A stretch of 41,657 nt of DNA from JAVBQJ01 sp031549115 (GCA_031549115.1 JAVBQJ010000147.1:1-41657), one strand, 5' to 3'. Positions 32,866 to 41,455 are shown, numbered from the stretch's first letter. Translations and numbers: made by a program. Notes: generated by a model from the sequence alone, not told the origin.

Positions 32866-34734
32866 ATGAAGGCAAAAAGACTTGCCAAAACATTGGGGCT
32901 GGTTGATGTATTCTGCATTTCCACCGGCGCCATGATCAGTTCGGGAATCTTCATTCTGCCCGGCATCGCGTATGCCCAGATCGGGCCGGCGGTATTCCTT
33001 TCGTATTTTCTCGGCGGCATGTGCGCGCTGGTCGGCACGCTGGCCACCATCGAACTGGCCACCGCCATGCCGCTGGCCGGCGGCATTTATTATTATACCG
33101 AACGCAGCCTCGGCCCGTTGGCCGGCACCATTTCCGGAATCCTCAACTGGGCAGCCATCGCGTTGAAAACCGCGTTCGCCATCTACGGTCTTTCGATCAT
33201 GATGGTGCAGTTTTCCGGCGGGCAAATACCGTTCCTGTGGTGGGCGTGCGGCATCACGGCGTTCTTTCTTGTCGTCAACCTGATCGGCACCAAAGAGGCG
33301 GCGTGGGCGCAGATATTCATGGTGATCCTGCTGCTCGCGGTGATGTTCGGCTACATCGGCGGACTGGTACCGGAAATCGAGGGCGCCCGCTTCAAACCGT
33401 TCCTGTTCGAGGGCAAAAACATCTCGGATATCGTCTATGTGGCCGCCTTCGTATTCGTCGCGTTCGGGGGATTGCTCGACGTCGCCAGCGTCTCCGAAGA
33501 GGTGAAAAATCCGCGCCGCAATCTGCCGTGGGGGATGATCACCGCCATTGCCATGGTCACCCTGATTTACACCGGCGTACTGATCGCCACCATCGGCGCC
33601 GTGCCGGGGCCGGAGCTGGCGAAGTCCTCGACGCCATTGGCCGACGCCGCGCGCCATTACTTCGGCGAATGGGGCTTCTGGGCGTTGAATTTCGGCGCGA
33701 TCATGGCGTTCGTCACCACCGCCAACGCCGGCATCATGGCGGCGGCGCGCTTCCCGCTGGCTCTGAGCCGCGACAAATTGATTCCGTCCGTATTCAGCCG
33801 GGTGTACGGGAAAAAGGCGCTGCCGCTACCGGCGCTGCTTCTGACCGGCACCGCGATCGTGGTGGCGCTGTTTCTGAATCTGGAAAAGCTGGTGCAGGCG
33901 GCTTCGACCGTGATCATGCTGTCGTTCGTACTGACCAACCTCTCGGTGATCATCCTGCGCGAAAGCGAACTGCAGAATTACCGGCCCTCGTTCCGGGTGC
34001 CGTGGTACCCATTGGTGCCGCTGGTCGGCATGCTGGCATTCAGTTACCTGATCGTGCAAATGGGGCTGGAATCGGTGCAGATTTCGCTGGCGATCATCGC
34101 CTTTGCGGTGCTGTTGTACTTCGTTTTCGGGCGCAAAGTCAACCTGGAGTTCGCGCTGATGCACCTGCTCGGGCGTTTGAGCCGGAACCGGGTGGATTCG
34201 CATGGACTGGAAAGCGAACTGCGCGAAATCGTCCGCAGCCGCGACGGCATCGTCAAAGATGAATTCGACGAAGAGGTCGAAGCCGCCTTGGCGGAGGTGA
34301 TCAAAGAGGAATTGACGCGCGACGAGGTGTTCGAACAGGCGGCGCGAAAAATAGCGCCGGAGTTGGGCCTGGACGCGGCGGAGCTGGTCGAACAATTGCG
34401 CCGGCGCGAAGCGGAATCCGGTACCGCGATCACCCGGATGGTGGCCGTGCCGCACGTGACGGTGCCGGGCGAAAACATCTTCCAGTTAATGTTGGTGAAG
34501 TGCGTAAAACCGGTGGCGTTTTCGGAGAACGAAGATCCGACGATCCGGGCGATCGTGTTTCTGTTCGCCAGTTCGGACCGGCGCAATCTGCATTTGCGCA
34601 GCCTGGCGGCAATCGCCCAGACGATTCAGTCGCCGAACTTCGAACGCCGCTGGCTGCGGGCGCGCACATCGGCCCAGCTGCGCGACATCTTCCTCTTGGG
34701 CAGACGCCGCCGCGAATCCGGCCGCAAGCCCTGA
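32866..34734 (+). CDS. APC-family amino acid permease fused to a PTS EIIA type-2 domain
   Basis: A 622-residue protein. Residues 1-435 form an amino acid/polyamine permease with about twelve spans: STGAMISSGIFILPG is the first-helix substrate loop, and PLAGGIYYYTERSLGP and FVAFGGLLDVASVSEEVKNP are typical APC motifs. A charged linker, rich in Glu and Arg, covers ~440-520. The C-terminal ~100 residues look like a PtsN/FruA-type EIIA domain, with VAVPHVTVPG giving the phosphorylatable His (H530), followed by IRAIVFLFAS and HLRSLAAIAQTI. The fusion suggests control of transport by PTS phosphorylation. I chose ATG at 32866 after AAGGAGA; the start at 32833 lacks a site. It may be a Glu/GABA-type exchanger, but the substrate is not known. 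Confidence 0.87.
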   Translation: MKAKRLAKTLGLVDVFCISTGAMISSGIFILPGIAYAQIGPAVFLSYFLGGMCALVGTLATIELATAMPLAGGIYYYTERSLGPLAGTISGILNWAAIALKTAFAIYGLSIMMVQFSGGQIPFLWWACGITAFFLVVNLIGTKEAAWAQIFMVILLLAVMFGYIGGLVPEIEGARFKPFLFEGKNISDIVYVAAFVFVAFGGLLDVASVSEEVKNPRRNLPWGMITAIAMVTLIYTGVLIATIGAVPGPELAKSSTPLADAARHYFGEWGFWALNFGAIMAFVTTANAGIMAAARFPLALSRDKLIPSVFSRVYGKKALPLPALLLTGTAIVVALFLNLEKLVQAASTVIMLSFVLTNLSVIILRESELQNYRPSFRVPWYPLVPLVGMLAFSYLIVQMGLESVQISLAIIAFAVLLYFVFGRKVNLEFALMHLLGRLSRNRVDSHGLESELREIVRSRDGIVKDEFDEEVEAALAEVIKEELTRDEVFEQAARKIAPELGLDAAELVEQLRRREAESGTAITRMVAVPHVTVPGENIFQLMLVKCVKPVAFSENEDPTIRAIVFLFASSDRRNLHLRSLAAIAQTIQSPNFERRWLRARTSAQLRDIFLLGRRRRESGRKP

Positions 34735-34760
34735 TTGCACCAGATCCGTGGGAAACGGAC

Positions 34761-34788
34761 TTGCATTTTATAACCATGCGGTTATATT
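34761..34788 (+). promoter_or_regulatory. Promoter overlapping an ATAACC-N4-GGTTAT operator
   Basis: TTGCAT (34761-34766), 16 nt, TATATT (34783-34788). A perfect inverted repeat ATAACC-ATGC-GGTTAT (34770-34785) covers the spacer and the first bases of the -10 box. This is the arrangement expected for autorepression by the XRE protein encoded downstream. Confidence 0.65.
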
Positions 34789-34818
34789 AAGATACGAACA
34801 GGATTGGGACACGAAACC

Positions 34819-34935
34819 ATGGCGAACCCAGAAAAGAAGAAAACATTTATCGAATTGCCTCCGGTGGAAGAATTCATTTCAGAATTGTCGGAAGCCGGAA
34901 AGGATGGATCAAATGAAAAAGTACATGACCGATAA
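34819..34935 (+). CDS. 38-residue ORF, possible stub of a RelE/HigB-type toxin
   Basis: A short ORF with ATG at 34819, ending inside the antitoxin gene in another frame. Its start KKKTFIELPPVEEFISEL resembles the first strand and helix of RelE/HigB-like toxins (which often begin 'F.E.P.F...'), and it sits just where the toxin gene normally stands, between promoter and antitoxin. The remaining ~80 residues of a toxin are absent, with no frame continuing them. It may be the relic of a deleted toxin. A functional small protein or chance ORF cannot be excluded. The ribosome binding site is poor. Confidence 0.4.
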   Translation: MANPEKKKTFIELPPVEEFISELSEAGKDGSNEKVHDR

Positions 34936-35251
34936 AGAAATTGAAACCATGCTTGACGGGTTCGACCCTGTGGCGGCATACGCCCGGCAAAGCGCCGAGC
35001 GCGAGCGTGTCCTGAACGATCCGGCAAACGCTGAATTCTTCAAAGAATGCCGGGAGCGCCGCGCCATCGCCGAAGCGCTTACCAAGGCCCGTACGGAAGC
35101 CAAACTGACCCAGGCGGAAGTGGCGGCGCGCATGAAGGTCTCCCAACCCTATGTCGCCAAACTGGAACGCGGCCGGGGCGCAATTTGTCTGTCGGCGATC
35201 TCCCGCTATGCCGCCGCCTGCGGAAAGAAAGTGGCTATCACACTGCTTTGA
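34913..35251 (+). CDS. XRE-family HTH protein, HigA-like antitoxin without toxin
   Basis: A 112-residue protein. The N-terminal half is charged and helical (MKKYMTDKEIETMLDGFDPV). The second half carries a Cro/C1-type helix-turn-helix: EAKLTQAEVAARMKVSQPYV, then AKLERGRGAICLSAISRYAAACGKKV, shown here in two parts. That is the form of HigA-like antitoxins. No full toxin gene flanks it: upstream is only a 38-residue stub, downstream a hairpin. GGAAAGGATGG lies upstream of the ATG at 34913; the longer frame from 34748 would start before the operator. It probably represses its own promoter through the ATAACC-GGTTAT site. Confidence 0.87.
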   Translation: MKKYMTDKEIETMLDGFDPVAAYARQSAERERVLNDPANAEFFKECRERRAIAEALTKARTEAKLTQAEVAARMKVSQPYVAKLERGRGAICLSAISRYAAACGKKVAITLL

Positions 35252-35269
35252 TTTGCCACCCCATCTGAT

Positions 35270-35314
35270 GTGCACCTCCAAAAGTTGGACAAACTTTTGG
35301 AGGTGCACTTTTTT
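35270..35314 (+). terminator. 17 bp perfect hairpin with T-tract, resembling two abutted IS ends
   Basis: GTGCACCTCCAAAAGTT (35270-35286) and its exact complement (35292-35308) flank GGACA, followed by six T. It should terminate the antitoxin transcript. The arms also resemble IS150/IS3-type insertion sequence termini, which often read '...CCAAAAGTTGGACA', so the hairpin may be two inverted IS ends left after loss of the interior. Confidence 0.8.
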
Positions 35315-35478
35315 ATGAGCGAAAGAGCCTCCGCAAGGTTAAAAACCGCAAAAACACACTTTTGAGTAGCTTTTCGCACTTTCGCGCAATTTCCCGGCGT
35401 CAAAAATGCAGTTATATTGTTAAAAGAGAGTGTTTTGTCTATTTTTCAAAAACCCATCAATCCAGGGAGTCATCGATC

Positions 35479-36618
35479 ATGTTCATCACCGGACAGGAAG
35501 AACTCGACGCCATTGCCGCCGTTTTCAAAAGCGGTCAATTCATGCGTTATCGCGGAGGTGAAGACGGTTTCACCACCCAATTCGAAGCGCAAATCCAACA
35601 GGATATGCATATCGCTCACGCGCTTTGCATGAACAGCGGCACCAACGCGCTGATCGCCGCCATGATCGGCCTCAAGCTCGGACACGGCGACGAAGTGATC
35701 GTCCCGGCTTACACCTGGGTCGCCAGCGCCATGGCGCCATTGATGGCCGGAGCCATTCCCGTGATGGCCGACATCGACGACACCATGTGCCTGGATCCCG
35801 CGGATTTCGAGCGCAAAATCACGCCGCACACCAAGGCGGTGATCCCGGTGCACATGATCAACCGGCTTTGCGACTTGAAGCGAATCAAAGCCATCGCCGC
35901 CAAACACAACATCAAGGTAATCGAAGACGCCTGCCAGGCCTTCGGCATCCAATACGCCGACGGCGCCTATGCCGGTACGATCGGCGACGCCGGGACCTTC
36001 AGCTTCAACGTCTTCAAAAACATCATGTGCGGCGAAGGCGGCATGCTTCTCACCGCCGACCGCACCGTCTATGAGCGCGCGCTGATGTTCCACGACGCCG
36101 GCTGCTACACCCGCGAACACGCTTCCCAGGTGGCGGAACCGTTTTTCCCGGGCTTCAACTTCCGGGTTTCCGAGCTGCATGGGGCGATTCTCTGCGCCCA
36201 ATATCGCCGTCTGGCAGAAATAAAGGCGAAGTTGGCCGCGCACAAAGCCATCGCCACCGAGGTGCTTTCCAGCGCCAAAGCGTTCCGTCTCGCGCCCGAA
36301 AATGATCCCGGCACGCTCTCGTGTATCGTCCACTTCGATTCGGCGGCGGCCGCCGCCGATTTTGCCGTGAAAAACGGCCAGGGGCGCCTGTCCGACAGCG
36401 GACGGCACCTGGTTTCGAACTGGACGCCGATTCTGGAAAAAAACTACTACAACGCCGAACTCAATCCGTATCGCTACGCCAAGCGGGAAATCAACTACGA
36501 TATCGCGCAGTATTCCTTCACGCTGGAGCTGCTTGAGCGTTCGGTGCTGATCGATTATGGCTTCAAGCTCGACGACGCGCAATACCGTGAATTCTGCGCC
36601 AAGCTCGCGGCGTTTTAA
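35479..36618 (+). CDS. DegT/DnrJ/EryC1/StrS-family aminotransferase
   Basis: A 379-residue PLP enzyme. It shows CMNSGTNALIAAMIGL (cofactor phosphate loop), DEVIVPAYTWVASAMAPLM, PVMADIDDTMCLDP, the cofactor Asp in VIEDACQAFG (D150) and the Schiff-base lysine in FSFNVFKNIMCGEGG (K180). FMRYRGG near the start is typical of the AHBA-synthase/sugar aminotransferase branch. It is a single gene with no sugar-nucleotide neighbours, and differs strongly from the VioA-like enzyme at 12468-13580. I chose ATG at 35479, after CAGGGAGTC; the longer frame from 35362 covers a TATATT box (35413-35418) that is a likely -10. Its substrate is not clear from context. Confidence 0.88.
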   Translation: MFITGQEELDAIAAVFKSGQFMRYRGGEDGFTTQFEAQIQQDMHIAHALCMNSGTNALIAAMIGLKLGHGDEVIVPAYTWVASAMAPLMAGAIPVMADIDDTMCLDPADFERKITPHTKAVIPVHMINRLCDLKRIKAIAAKHNIKVIEDACQAFGIQYADGAYAGTIGDAGTFSFNVFKNIMCGEGGMLLTADRTVYERALMFHDAGCYTREHASQVAEPFFPGFNFRVSELHGAILCAQYRRLAEIKAKLAAHKAIATEVLSSAKAFRLAPENDPGTLSCIVHFDSAAAAADFAVKNGQGRLSDSGRHLVSNWTPILEKNYYNAELNPYRYAKREINYDIAQYSFTLELLERSVLIDYGFKLDDAQYREFCAKLAAF

Positions 36619-36626
36619 AGCCCATC

Positions 36627-36676
36627 AAAAAAACACCGGCGGTGCAATCTGCAAAATTGCACCGCCGGTGTTTTTT
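36627..36676. terminator. Bidirectional intrinsic terminator between convergent genes
   Basis: A perfect 21 bp inverted repeat (36628-36648 with 36656-36676; GC core ACACCGGCGGTGCAAT, loop CTGCAAA), with an A-tract on the left and a T-tract on the right. It ends transcription of the + strand aminotransferase gene and of the minus strand secreted-protein operon. Confidence 0.95.
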
Positions 36677-36688
36677 GGGTCTTATCCG

Positions 36689-37255
36689 TTAAAGTTTCTC
36701 CAATTGCACGGAGTAGATTCGCGTCGCTCCGGCATCGTAATAGAGTCCGATATAAATCGTTCCCGTGACCGCCTGGGCGCCGGTGGCGAACTCGACGGTA
36801 AGCTCGCTGTCGCGCGTCGGGACCTCGCCGCGCAGATAACCGATATCCAGAAAGCCTTCACTCTCCAGCGGACTGCCGGCCCACGTCGCCAGCTGCGCCT
36901 CGCCACCGCCGCCGGGGAAGAAGATCCCCAGGGCGCTCTTGCCGGACAACTGTCTGACGCGCGCATGCAGCTTGTAGCGTGTGTTCGCCTCCAGCGGCAC
37001 GGTCTGGGAGACCATGCCGTTGCTCATGATATTGCCGACCAGTCCGGTGATCTGCAGCGCCGGACGCGAATCTTCGACAATCTGTTCATAGCGGTAGACG
37101 AAACGGTCGCCGCCGTGCCGCTGCCACGGAGCCGGAAACTCTCCGGCCGGGCGCGGCGCGAAATGCAACAGCTCGGCCGCGCCGAGGCTACTCAGCCAGA
37201 TCAGGCAGGCTGCGGTTGCCAAGCCCGGCTTTGATATAAAGCGGATTTTTGTCAT
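36689..37255 (-). CDS. Secreted carbohydrate-binding-like protein
   Basis: A 188-residue protein with an N-terminal export signal (KPGLATAACLIWLSSLGAAE). The mature part is a likely beta-sandwich: QTVPLEANTRYKLHARVRQL, LGIFFPGGGGEAQLATW and a closing TIYIGLYYDAGATRIYSVQL. This is the pattern of CBM4/9/22-like modules or 'PA14/jelly-roll' exported proteins. The start at 37255 has GGAGG six bases upstream, inside the preceding gene, giving an unusually long 68 nt overlap with it. It is the last gene of the pseudopilin operon and stops 12 nt before the bidirectional terminator. Its C-terminal half resembles part of the gene at 39833-40693 (LDIGYLRG against LDMSYLRG), so they are probably paralogues. 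Confidence 0.78.
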   Translation of the reverse strand: MTKIRFISKPGLATAACLIWLSSLGAAELLHFAPRPAGEFPAPWQRHGGDRFVYRYEQIVEDSRPALQITGLVGNIMSNGMVSQTVPLEANTRYKLHARVRQLSGKSALGIFFPGGGGEAQLATWAGSPLESEGFLDIGYLRGEVPTRDSELTVEFATGAQAVTGTIYIGLYYDAGATRIYSVQLEKL

Positions 37256-39851
37256 AAAAACCTCCATAGAACGGATATTCTTTTTCCAACAGCGAGAGCA
37301 AACGCAACAGCGCTTTTTCACGTCCGGCGGCGTCGGGACCGCCGATCATCAGCACATCGGCGGCGGCGTCATAGCTTATCTGCGGTCTTACGGCTTCGAC
37401 AAAGACGATCTGCAACCCCTTTTCCGGCGCGTCTTTCGATTCGACGATCGGAATGACGAGGCCCCGGACTTCGGGATCTTCCGCCAACGTCAGGCAATGC
37501 ACCGACGGCAATTGCTGCCGCCGAAAGTACCAGTCAAAGAAGGCCTGTACGCGCTTGGCATTCGTCACATCGGCTTCCACCGCCTTCGGAAACAGCACGA
37601 TCCGGCAATTCGGCGCGCTGTCCATAGTGAACGGCAGCTTGCAAATCGTCTCCTCGGCGGTCAGCACACTCACCGGCGGCAGATAACGCAACCGTACCTC
37701 ACACTTGCCGCCGAGCTCCCGGCGCAACGTCAGCTTCCCGGCGGCAAGCTCAACCTGTCCGATGGCAACCGCTTCGCCGTTGAGCGACAACTCCGGCTGG
37801 GCATCGTATTCCGGCAACGCCAGCGTAAGCGCGGTGGCTTTGCCGTCAACGGCCAGCTGAATCTGCAAATCGATGTGCTCGAGACCGATGGTTTTCGTCA
37901 CTTCCGCCGTCGCCGTGGCGCCCGACGCCAACTCCAGAGCGCCGCAGCTCCGGTAAATCCGGTCGCCGAACGCATCCAGCGCCACCTGCCAGACCGTGGC
38001 ATCGGCGGCAATCCGCTGACCGGTGACGCCTTGCGCATCGCAGCTCAACAATACGCCGCTGGCGCCGAAATAACCCGGATAAACCGTCACCGGCCCGGCG
38101 GCACTTTCCTTCGCCGCATTGCCGATGACCAGATACGTGTCCAGCCCCTGCCCATAGCGCGACAGATACCACTTCGGATTTTCCGGCGCCGTCATCGCCG
38201 GGACCACGTGCCAGCCCCCGGCGCGCATCATGGTTGTCAGGTCGCGGGTGGTCTGAAACAATTCGGGAAAACCGGCCATCGAAAAATTCGCGCTGTAAGC
38301 GCCCCAATGCAGGCTGTTGAGGCGCAGAAACGCCATGATCCGCTGCAAAGCGAAATGAATCTCCTCCGGCGAAAGCCTTTCCCATGCCAGCAGGAATTCC
38401 GGCTCGTCGCCGTTCCACCAGCTTATCGGCTTGCGCCCCATCAGGTAACGCAGACTCACCATGCAGTCGCGCAACGTGTTCGCGCCCCACTCGTGCATCG
38501 CAATGTCGGACTGCGCCGCCGTGTTGTAAGTCCACGGCTTGTTCATCACCATACCCACATGATTGCCGGTGGAGTTGGTCAGGTCATGAATATAGCCGGC
38601 CTGCCGCGCCAGCGCAACCTGCACCGAGTTGTAGACACCGCTCTCGTCCCATGCCCGTCCCGGATCCCCGGCAATGCCGGCGCCGTAGTGGCGGTCCATC
38701 CGGTTGGCTTCGTCGAAGGCGAAGTTGCGCACGTCGAAATCGGAAACGATCAATCGGATATCCTCGAGCGTCTCCTGGGCATAGCTGTTGCCCCACGGAT
38801 AGACCATCCGGAAATCGAAGCCCGCCTTGACCCAGTTGGGAATCACCGGCTCGGGTTGATTGTTCTGGTCGACGATGATGCCGTCGGAAAAGTCCTTCAT
38901 ATACTCAACTTCGGCGGCGTGGGGAATCAGGTAATAGGACAAATTGGTGACCTTGTTGCCCTCATGGAAGCGTTCGCGCATGTCGATGCGATATTGTTCG
39001 AGCGTGCCGGGCTTGAAATTCAGATGCGAATCCGTATCGCCCGCCGACCCGATGCTGTCCACCCAGTAACGCTCGTCGGCATACCAGTCGCCGGGGCGCT
39101 GCGCCGGGCAATAGCTCCACTCCCAGGCCATGCCGAAGCGCCGCGCTTCCTCGTATTGCAGCACCCGCGACACCCGGCCGGAAAAGAGATAACCGCCGTT
39201 GCCGATGGTGTTTTGGGACACGCCGTCACGCCAGATGAATTCGTTGGGGAAAAGTTTGTAGTATTCGTCCAATGCGTTCCGAAAACCGAACTGCGGCAAA
39301 AATTCAAACCCCACCAGCGGCAGCGGCAGCGTCTGGTCCGGATCCAATACCACCCGCGCCCGGAATCCCAGGCGGCAGTTTTTGCCGTCATAGTCCGCGG
39401 CGGTGGCGAACAACGTCAAAGGCGTCGCCGGGTCCAGCGCCAGCGCGTAGCCGGCCTGGTCGTTGTGCACCGCTCCCAGCGGCAGTCGCAAGCTGGTACG
39501 CTCGTAAAAAAGCTGATCCAGCCCGAATTCGGTATAGTCGCGCCCGTCGAACCAGCGCAGACCGGCGCCGGCGACGGTCACCCCCAGATCGACTTCAAGC
39601 CTGGCGACCCGTTTGGAGGTATTGGCGAGCGTCACGACGACGGCGCTGTGGTTGGCGACGGTTTCCACCTTGAGATCGGCGGAAAGCTGTTTGTCGCTTT
39701 TGATGTCGCGCATTTTGCCGTCGACGGACTCGCGCACGGTCAGCGTCCAGCGCCCGTCCAACGGAGCGCTTTCGCCGGGCCCCGGCCCGGCATGAGCCGC
39801 GCTCAGCGCGAGCAATGAAATTAAACTCAGGATTATTCGGCCGGATAACAT
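37188..39851 (-). CDS. Large secreted glycoside-hydrolase-like protein
   Basis: An 887-residue protein with a signal peptide (MLSGRIILSLISLLALSAAHA). An N-terminal beta-sandwich (~30-190) precedes a probable catalytic barrel (~200-560). Candidate acid residues lie in DVRNFAFDEANRMDRHYGAG and SWWNGDEPEFLLAW. Residues ~570-740 form beta-strands, and the last ~140 residues are an alpha/beta domain (VRGLVIPIVESKDAPEKG, MIGGPDAAGREKALL). I cannot assign a CAZy family. AGAGGAG precedes the ATG, which overlaps the previous gene by 19 nt. The 3' end overlaps the next gene by 68 nt. It probably acts on host or plant glycans outside the cell. Confidence 0.8.
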   Translation of the reverse strand: MLSGRIILSLISLLALSAAHAGPGPGESAPLDGRWTLTVRESVDGKMRDIKSDKQLSADLKVETVANHSAVVVTLANTSKRVARLEVDLGVTVAGAGLRWFDGRDYTEFGLDQLFYERTSLRLPLGAVHNDQAGYALALDPATPLTLFATAADYDGKNCRLGFRARVVLDPDQTLPLPLVGFEFLPQFGFRNALDEYYKLFPNEFIWRDGVSQNTIGNGGYLFSGRVSRVLQYEEARRFGMAWEWSYCPAQRPGDWYADERYWVDSIGSAGDTDSHLNFKPGTLEQYRIDMRERFHEGNKVTNLSYYLIPHAAEVEYMKDFSDGIIVDQNNQPEPVIPNWVKAGFDFRMVYPWGNSYAQETLEDIRLIVSDFDVRNFAFDEANRMDRHYGAGIAGDPGRAWDESGVYNSVQVALARQAGYIHDLTNSTGNHVGMVMNKPWTYNTAAQSDIAMHEWGANTLRDCMVSLRYLMGRKPISWWNGDEPEFLLAWERLSPEEIHFALQRIMAFLRLNSLHWGAYSANFSMAGFPELFQTTRDLTTMMRAGGWHVVPAMTAPENPKWYLSRYGQGLDTYLVIGNAAKESAAGPVTVYPGYFGASGVLLSCDAQGVTGQRIAADATVWQVALDAFGDRIYRSCGALELASGATATAEVTKTIGLEHIDLQIQLAVDGKATALTLALPEYDAQPELSLNGEAVAIGQVELAAGKLTLRRELGGKCEVRLRYLPPVSVLTAEETICKLPFTMDSAPNCRIVLFPKAVEADVTNAKRVQAFFDWYFRRQQLPSVHCLTLAEDPEVRGLVIPIVESKDAPEKGLQIVFVEAVRPQISYDAAADVLMIGGPDAAGREKALLRLLSLLEKEYPFYGGFYDKNPLYIKAGLGNRSLPDLAE

Positions 39852-40693
39852 ACCGTAAACTCCTCTTTGTCGCTATTGATAACCTTGATCGTATAGTTCT
39901 GATCTGTGCTCAGCTGCGGGGCGAGAAACACCGCCCCATCCGCCGCCGGACGCCAGAACGGCGCCGTCCAGACCGGTTTTTCCGGGTCGGCATCGCCGTA
40001 GACTGTCACATGGACATCGCCGGGATACGTCACGCGGATGCTTATATCGGTCGCGGCCGCCCGCAGGTCGGCGGCGTCGAAATCGATCTGCGCCCGTCCG
40101 ACATAACTGCCGAAATCGAACGCGACCAGATCTTCCAACGCGGTCGTCCGGAAGGTCAGGCTCAACTCCACCCACTCCTCCGGCGCCGGGCCGCGCAAAT
40201 AGGACATATCCAGAAATTCGGTAAGCGGCGTCCGCTCCCAGCTTCTGACACCGGCATAAGGCGCTTTGTACGGCTGGGCCGGATCCGCGAGAATATGCAG
40301 ATTGGCCATGCCATGGTGAATCCTGGCGCGGATCGAAGCGCGGTAAGTGGTCATCGGCCGTACCGGAACCATCTGCCGGATGAACATCTCGGTCAGGATC
40401 GAGTCGTAATTGGTACGCTGCCGAAGGTAGTGCATGCCGTCGAATGCCATGCCGTGGAGCTTGGCAAATTCCGACATGTACAGATATTCACGCGTCCAGC
40501 GAAAATACGAGCTGTGTTCGGCGAACGCCCAATCGTCCACAACCCCGTCGCCGGATTCAAACGACGGGTTGCGCAAGAGATTGACCGCCGGAAGCGCAGG
40601 GTCCGCGGAAACCGCAATCACCGGCTCCGCCGCCGCCAGCGCCGGCATCAGCGCGGCGGCGGCAAGCAGGGAGCAAAACTGCTTCTTCCTCAT
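39833..40693 (-). CDS. Secreted CBM-like protein
   Basis: A 286-residue protein with a signal peptide (MRKKQFCSLLAAAALMPALAAA). The mature part begins VNLLRNPSFESGDGVVDDW, the standard opening of CBM4/9/22-like jelly-roll modules. MVPVRPMTTYRASIRARIHH then LEDLVAFDFGSYVGRAQIDF follow as expected strands. The C-terminal ~80 residues form a second small beta domain (VHVTVYGDADPEKPVW). No catalytic site is seen. It probably binds the glycan attacked by the large protein encoded next, with which it overlaps by 19 nt. Its ATG directly follows the TAA of the pseudopilin gene. Confidence 0.82.
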   Translation of the reverse strand: MRKKQFCSLLAAAALMPALAAAEPVIAVSADPALPAVNLLRNPSFESGDGVVDDWAFAEHSSYFRWTREYLYMSEFAKLHGMAFDGMHYLRQRTNYDSILTEMFIRQMVPVRPMTTYRASIRARIHHGMANLHILADPAQPYKAPYAGVRSWERTPLTEFLDMSYLRGPAPEEWVELSLTFRTTALEDLVAFDFGSYVGRAQIDFDAADLRAAATDISIRVTYPGDVHVTVYGDADPEKPVWTAPFWRPAADGAVFLAPQLSTDQNYTIKVINSDKEEFTVCYPAE

Positions 40694-41455
40694 TTAGTAA
40701 CTCATACCTTTTCCATCGGCTGTCCACGGACTTTTCGGATTGGCGTTGCCGGAGAGCGGCCCGCCGTCGGCATAAAGTTTTTTCATTGCGTCTTCGCCGG
40801 AGCCGGAAGCCTGGGCCTTATCGACGTGGCCGTCTCCCCAGAGCACATTGGCGCTATTGCCGTGCATCGGTGCCACCGAACCGGCGGCGGTTGTCGAATA
40901 GCTCGACGCCGCCGCATAGTTGCCGGTTCCGCGGTCGGCTTCCACATACGTGGTTTCGGAGACTACGACGAAATTGCTCGGATCCAGAATCTTGGAAAGC
41001 TTGTCGCCCAGTTTGGTACCGCCGCCGTACTGGATAAGCTCATTCATCCCGTAGTCGGTGAACTGAACGCTCGGCCAGGGGTTGACGAAGTTGTCGTTGA
41101 CCCGCCCTGCCAGCGCTTCGTTGCGCCAGAACGCGCTCGTCTGCCCCGCAAAGACCGAAACCCCACCGCTGCGGGCCGGACAGAAGAAACTCGCCGTTCC
41201 CAGGATCTTGTCAATATAGATCAGCGAGCTCCACAACCGGCCGGTCCCATCTTCGCAGTTCAGCTGCGGATGCGTATCGTTGTTATCTCCCGCATAGAGC
41301 AACTCGGCCAAACCGATCTGCTTGAGGTTATTGGTACACTTGATCGCCTGCGCCGCCGCCCGCGCCTTGCTCAACGCCGGCAACAGCATGCTCGCCAGGA
41401 TCGCGATGATTGCGATCACAACCAGCAATTCAATGAGCGTAAAAATCTTTTTCAT
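40694..41455 (-). CDS. Type II secretion-like pseudopilin (prepilin N-methylation domain)
   Basis: A 253-residue protein that starts with the prepilin cleavage and methylation sequence KKIFTLIELLVVIAIIAILA (with T in place of the usual Gly before the cleavage site, as in many Planctomycetes-Verrucomicrobia-Chlamydiae pseudopilins) and the conserved Glu5. It has MLLPALSKARAAAQ, CTNNLKQIGLAELLYAGDNN and the late HGNSANVLWGDGHV, which are marks of the PVC 'H-X9-DG'-type pseudopilins. Lentisphaerota and relatives carry many such genes beside sugar-degradation operons. GGGAAAGGGCAG precedes the ATG. It is first in the operon with three secreted proteins, and may link them to the cell surface or to a secretion machine. 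Confidence 0.92.
   Translation of the reverse strand: MKKIFTLIELLVVIAIIAILASMLLPALSKARAAAQAIKCTNNLKQIGLAELLYAGDNNDTHPQLNCEDGTGRLWSSLIYIDKILGTASFFCPARSGGVSVFAGQTSAFWRNEALAGRVNDNFVNPWPSVQFTDYGMNELIQYGGGTKLGDKLSKILDPSNFVVVSETTYVEADRGTGNYAAASSYSTTAAGSVAPMHGNSANVLWGDGHVDKAQASGSGEDAMKKLYADGGPLSGNANPKSPWTADGKGMSY

Noticed and set aside
37497..39818. A 773-codon + strand ORF over the secreted hydrolase-like gene
   Set aside because: The minus strand has a signal peptide, ribosome binding site and operon context; the + product has no recognisable fold or start signal.
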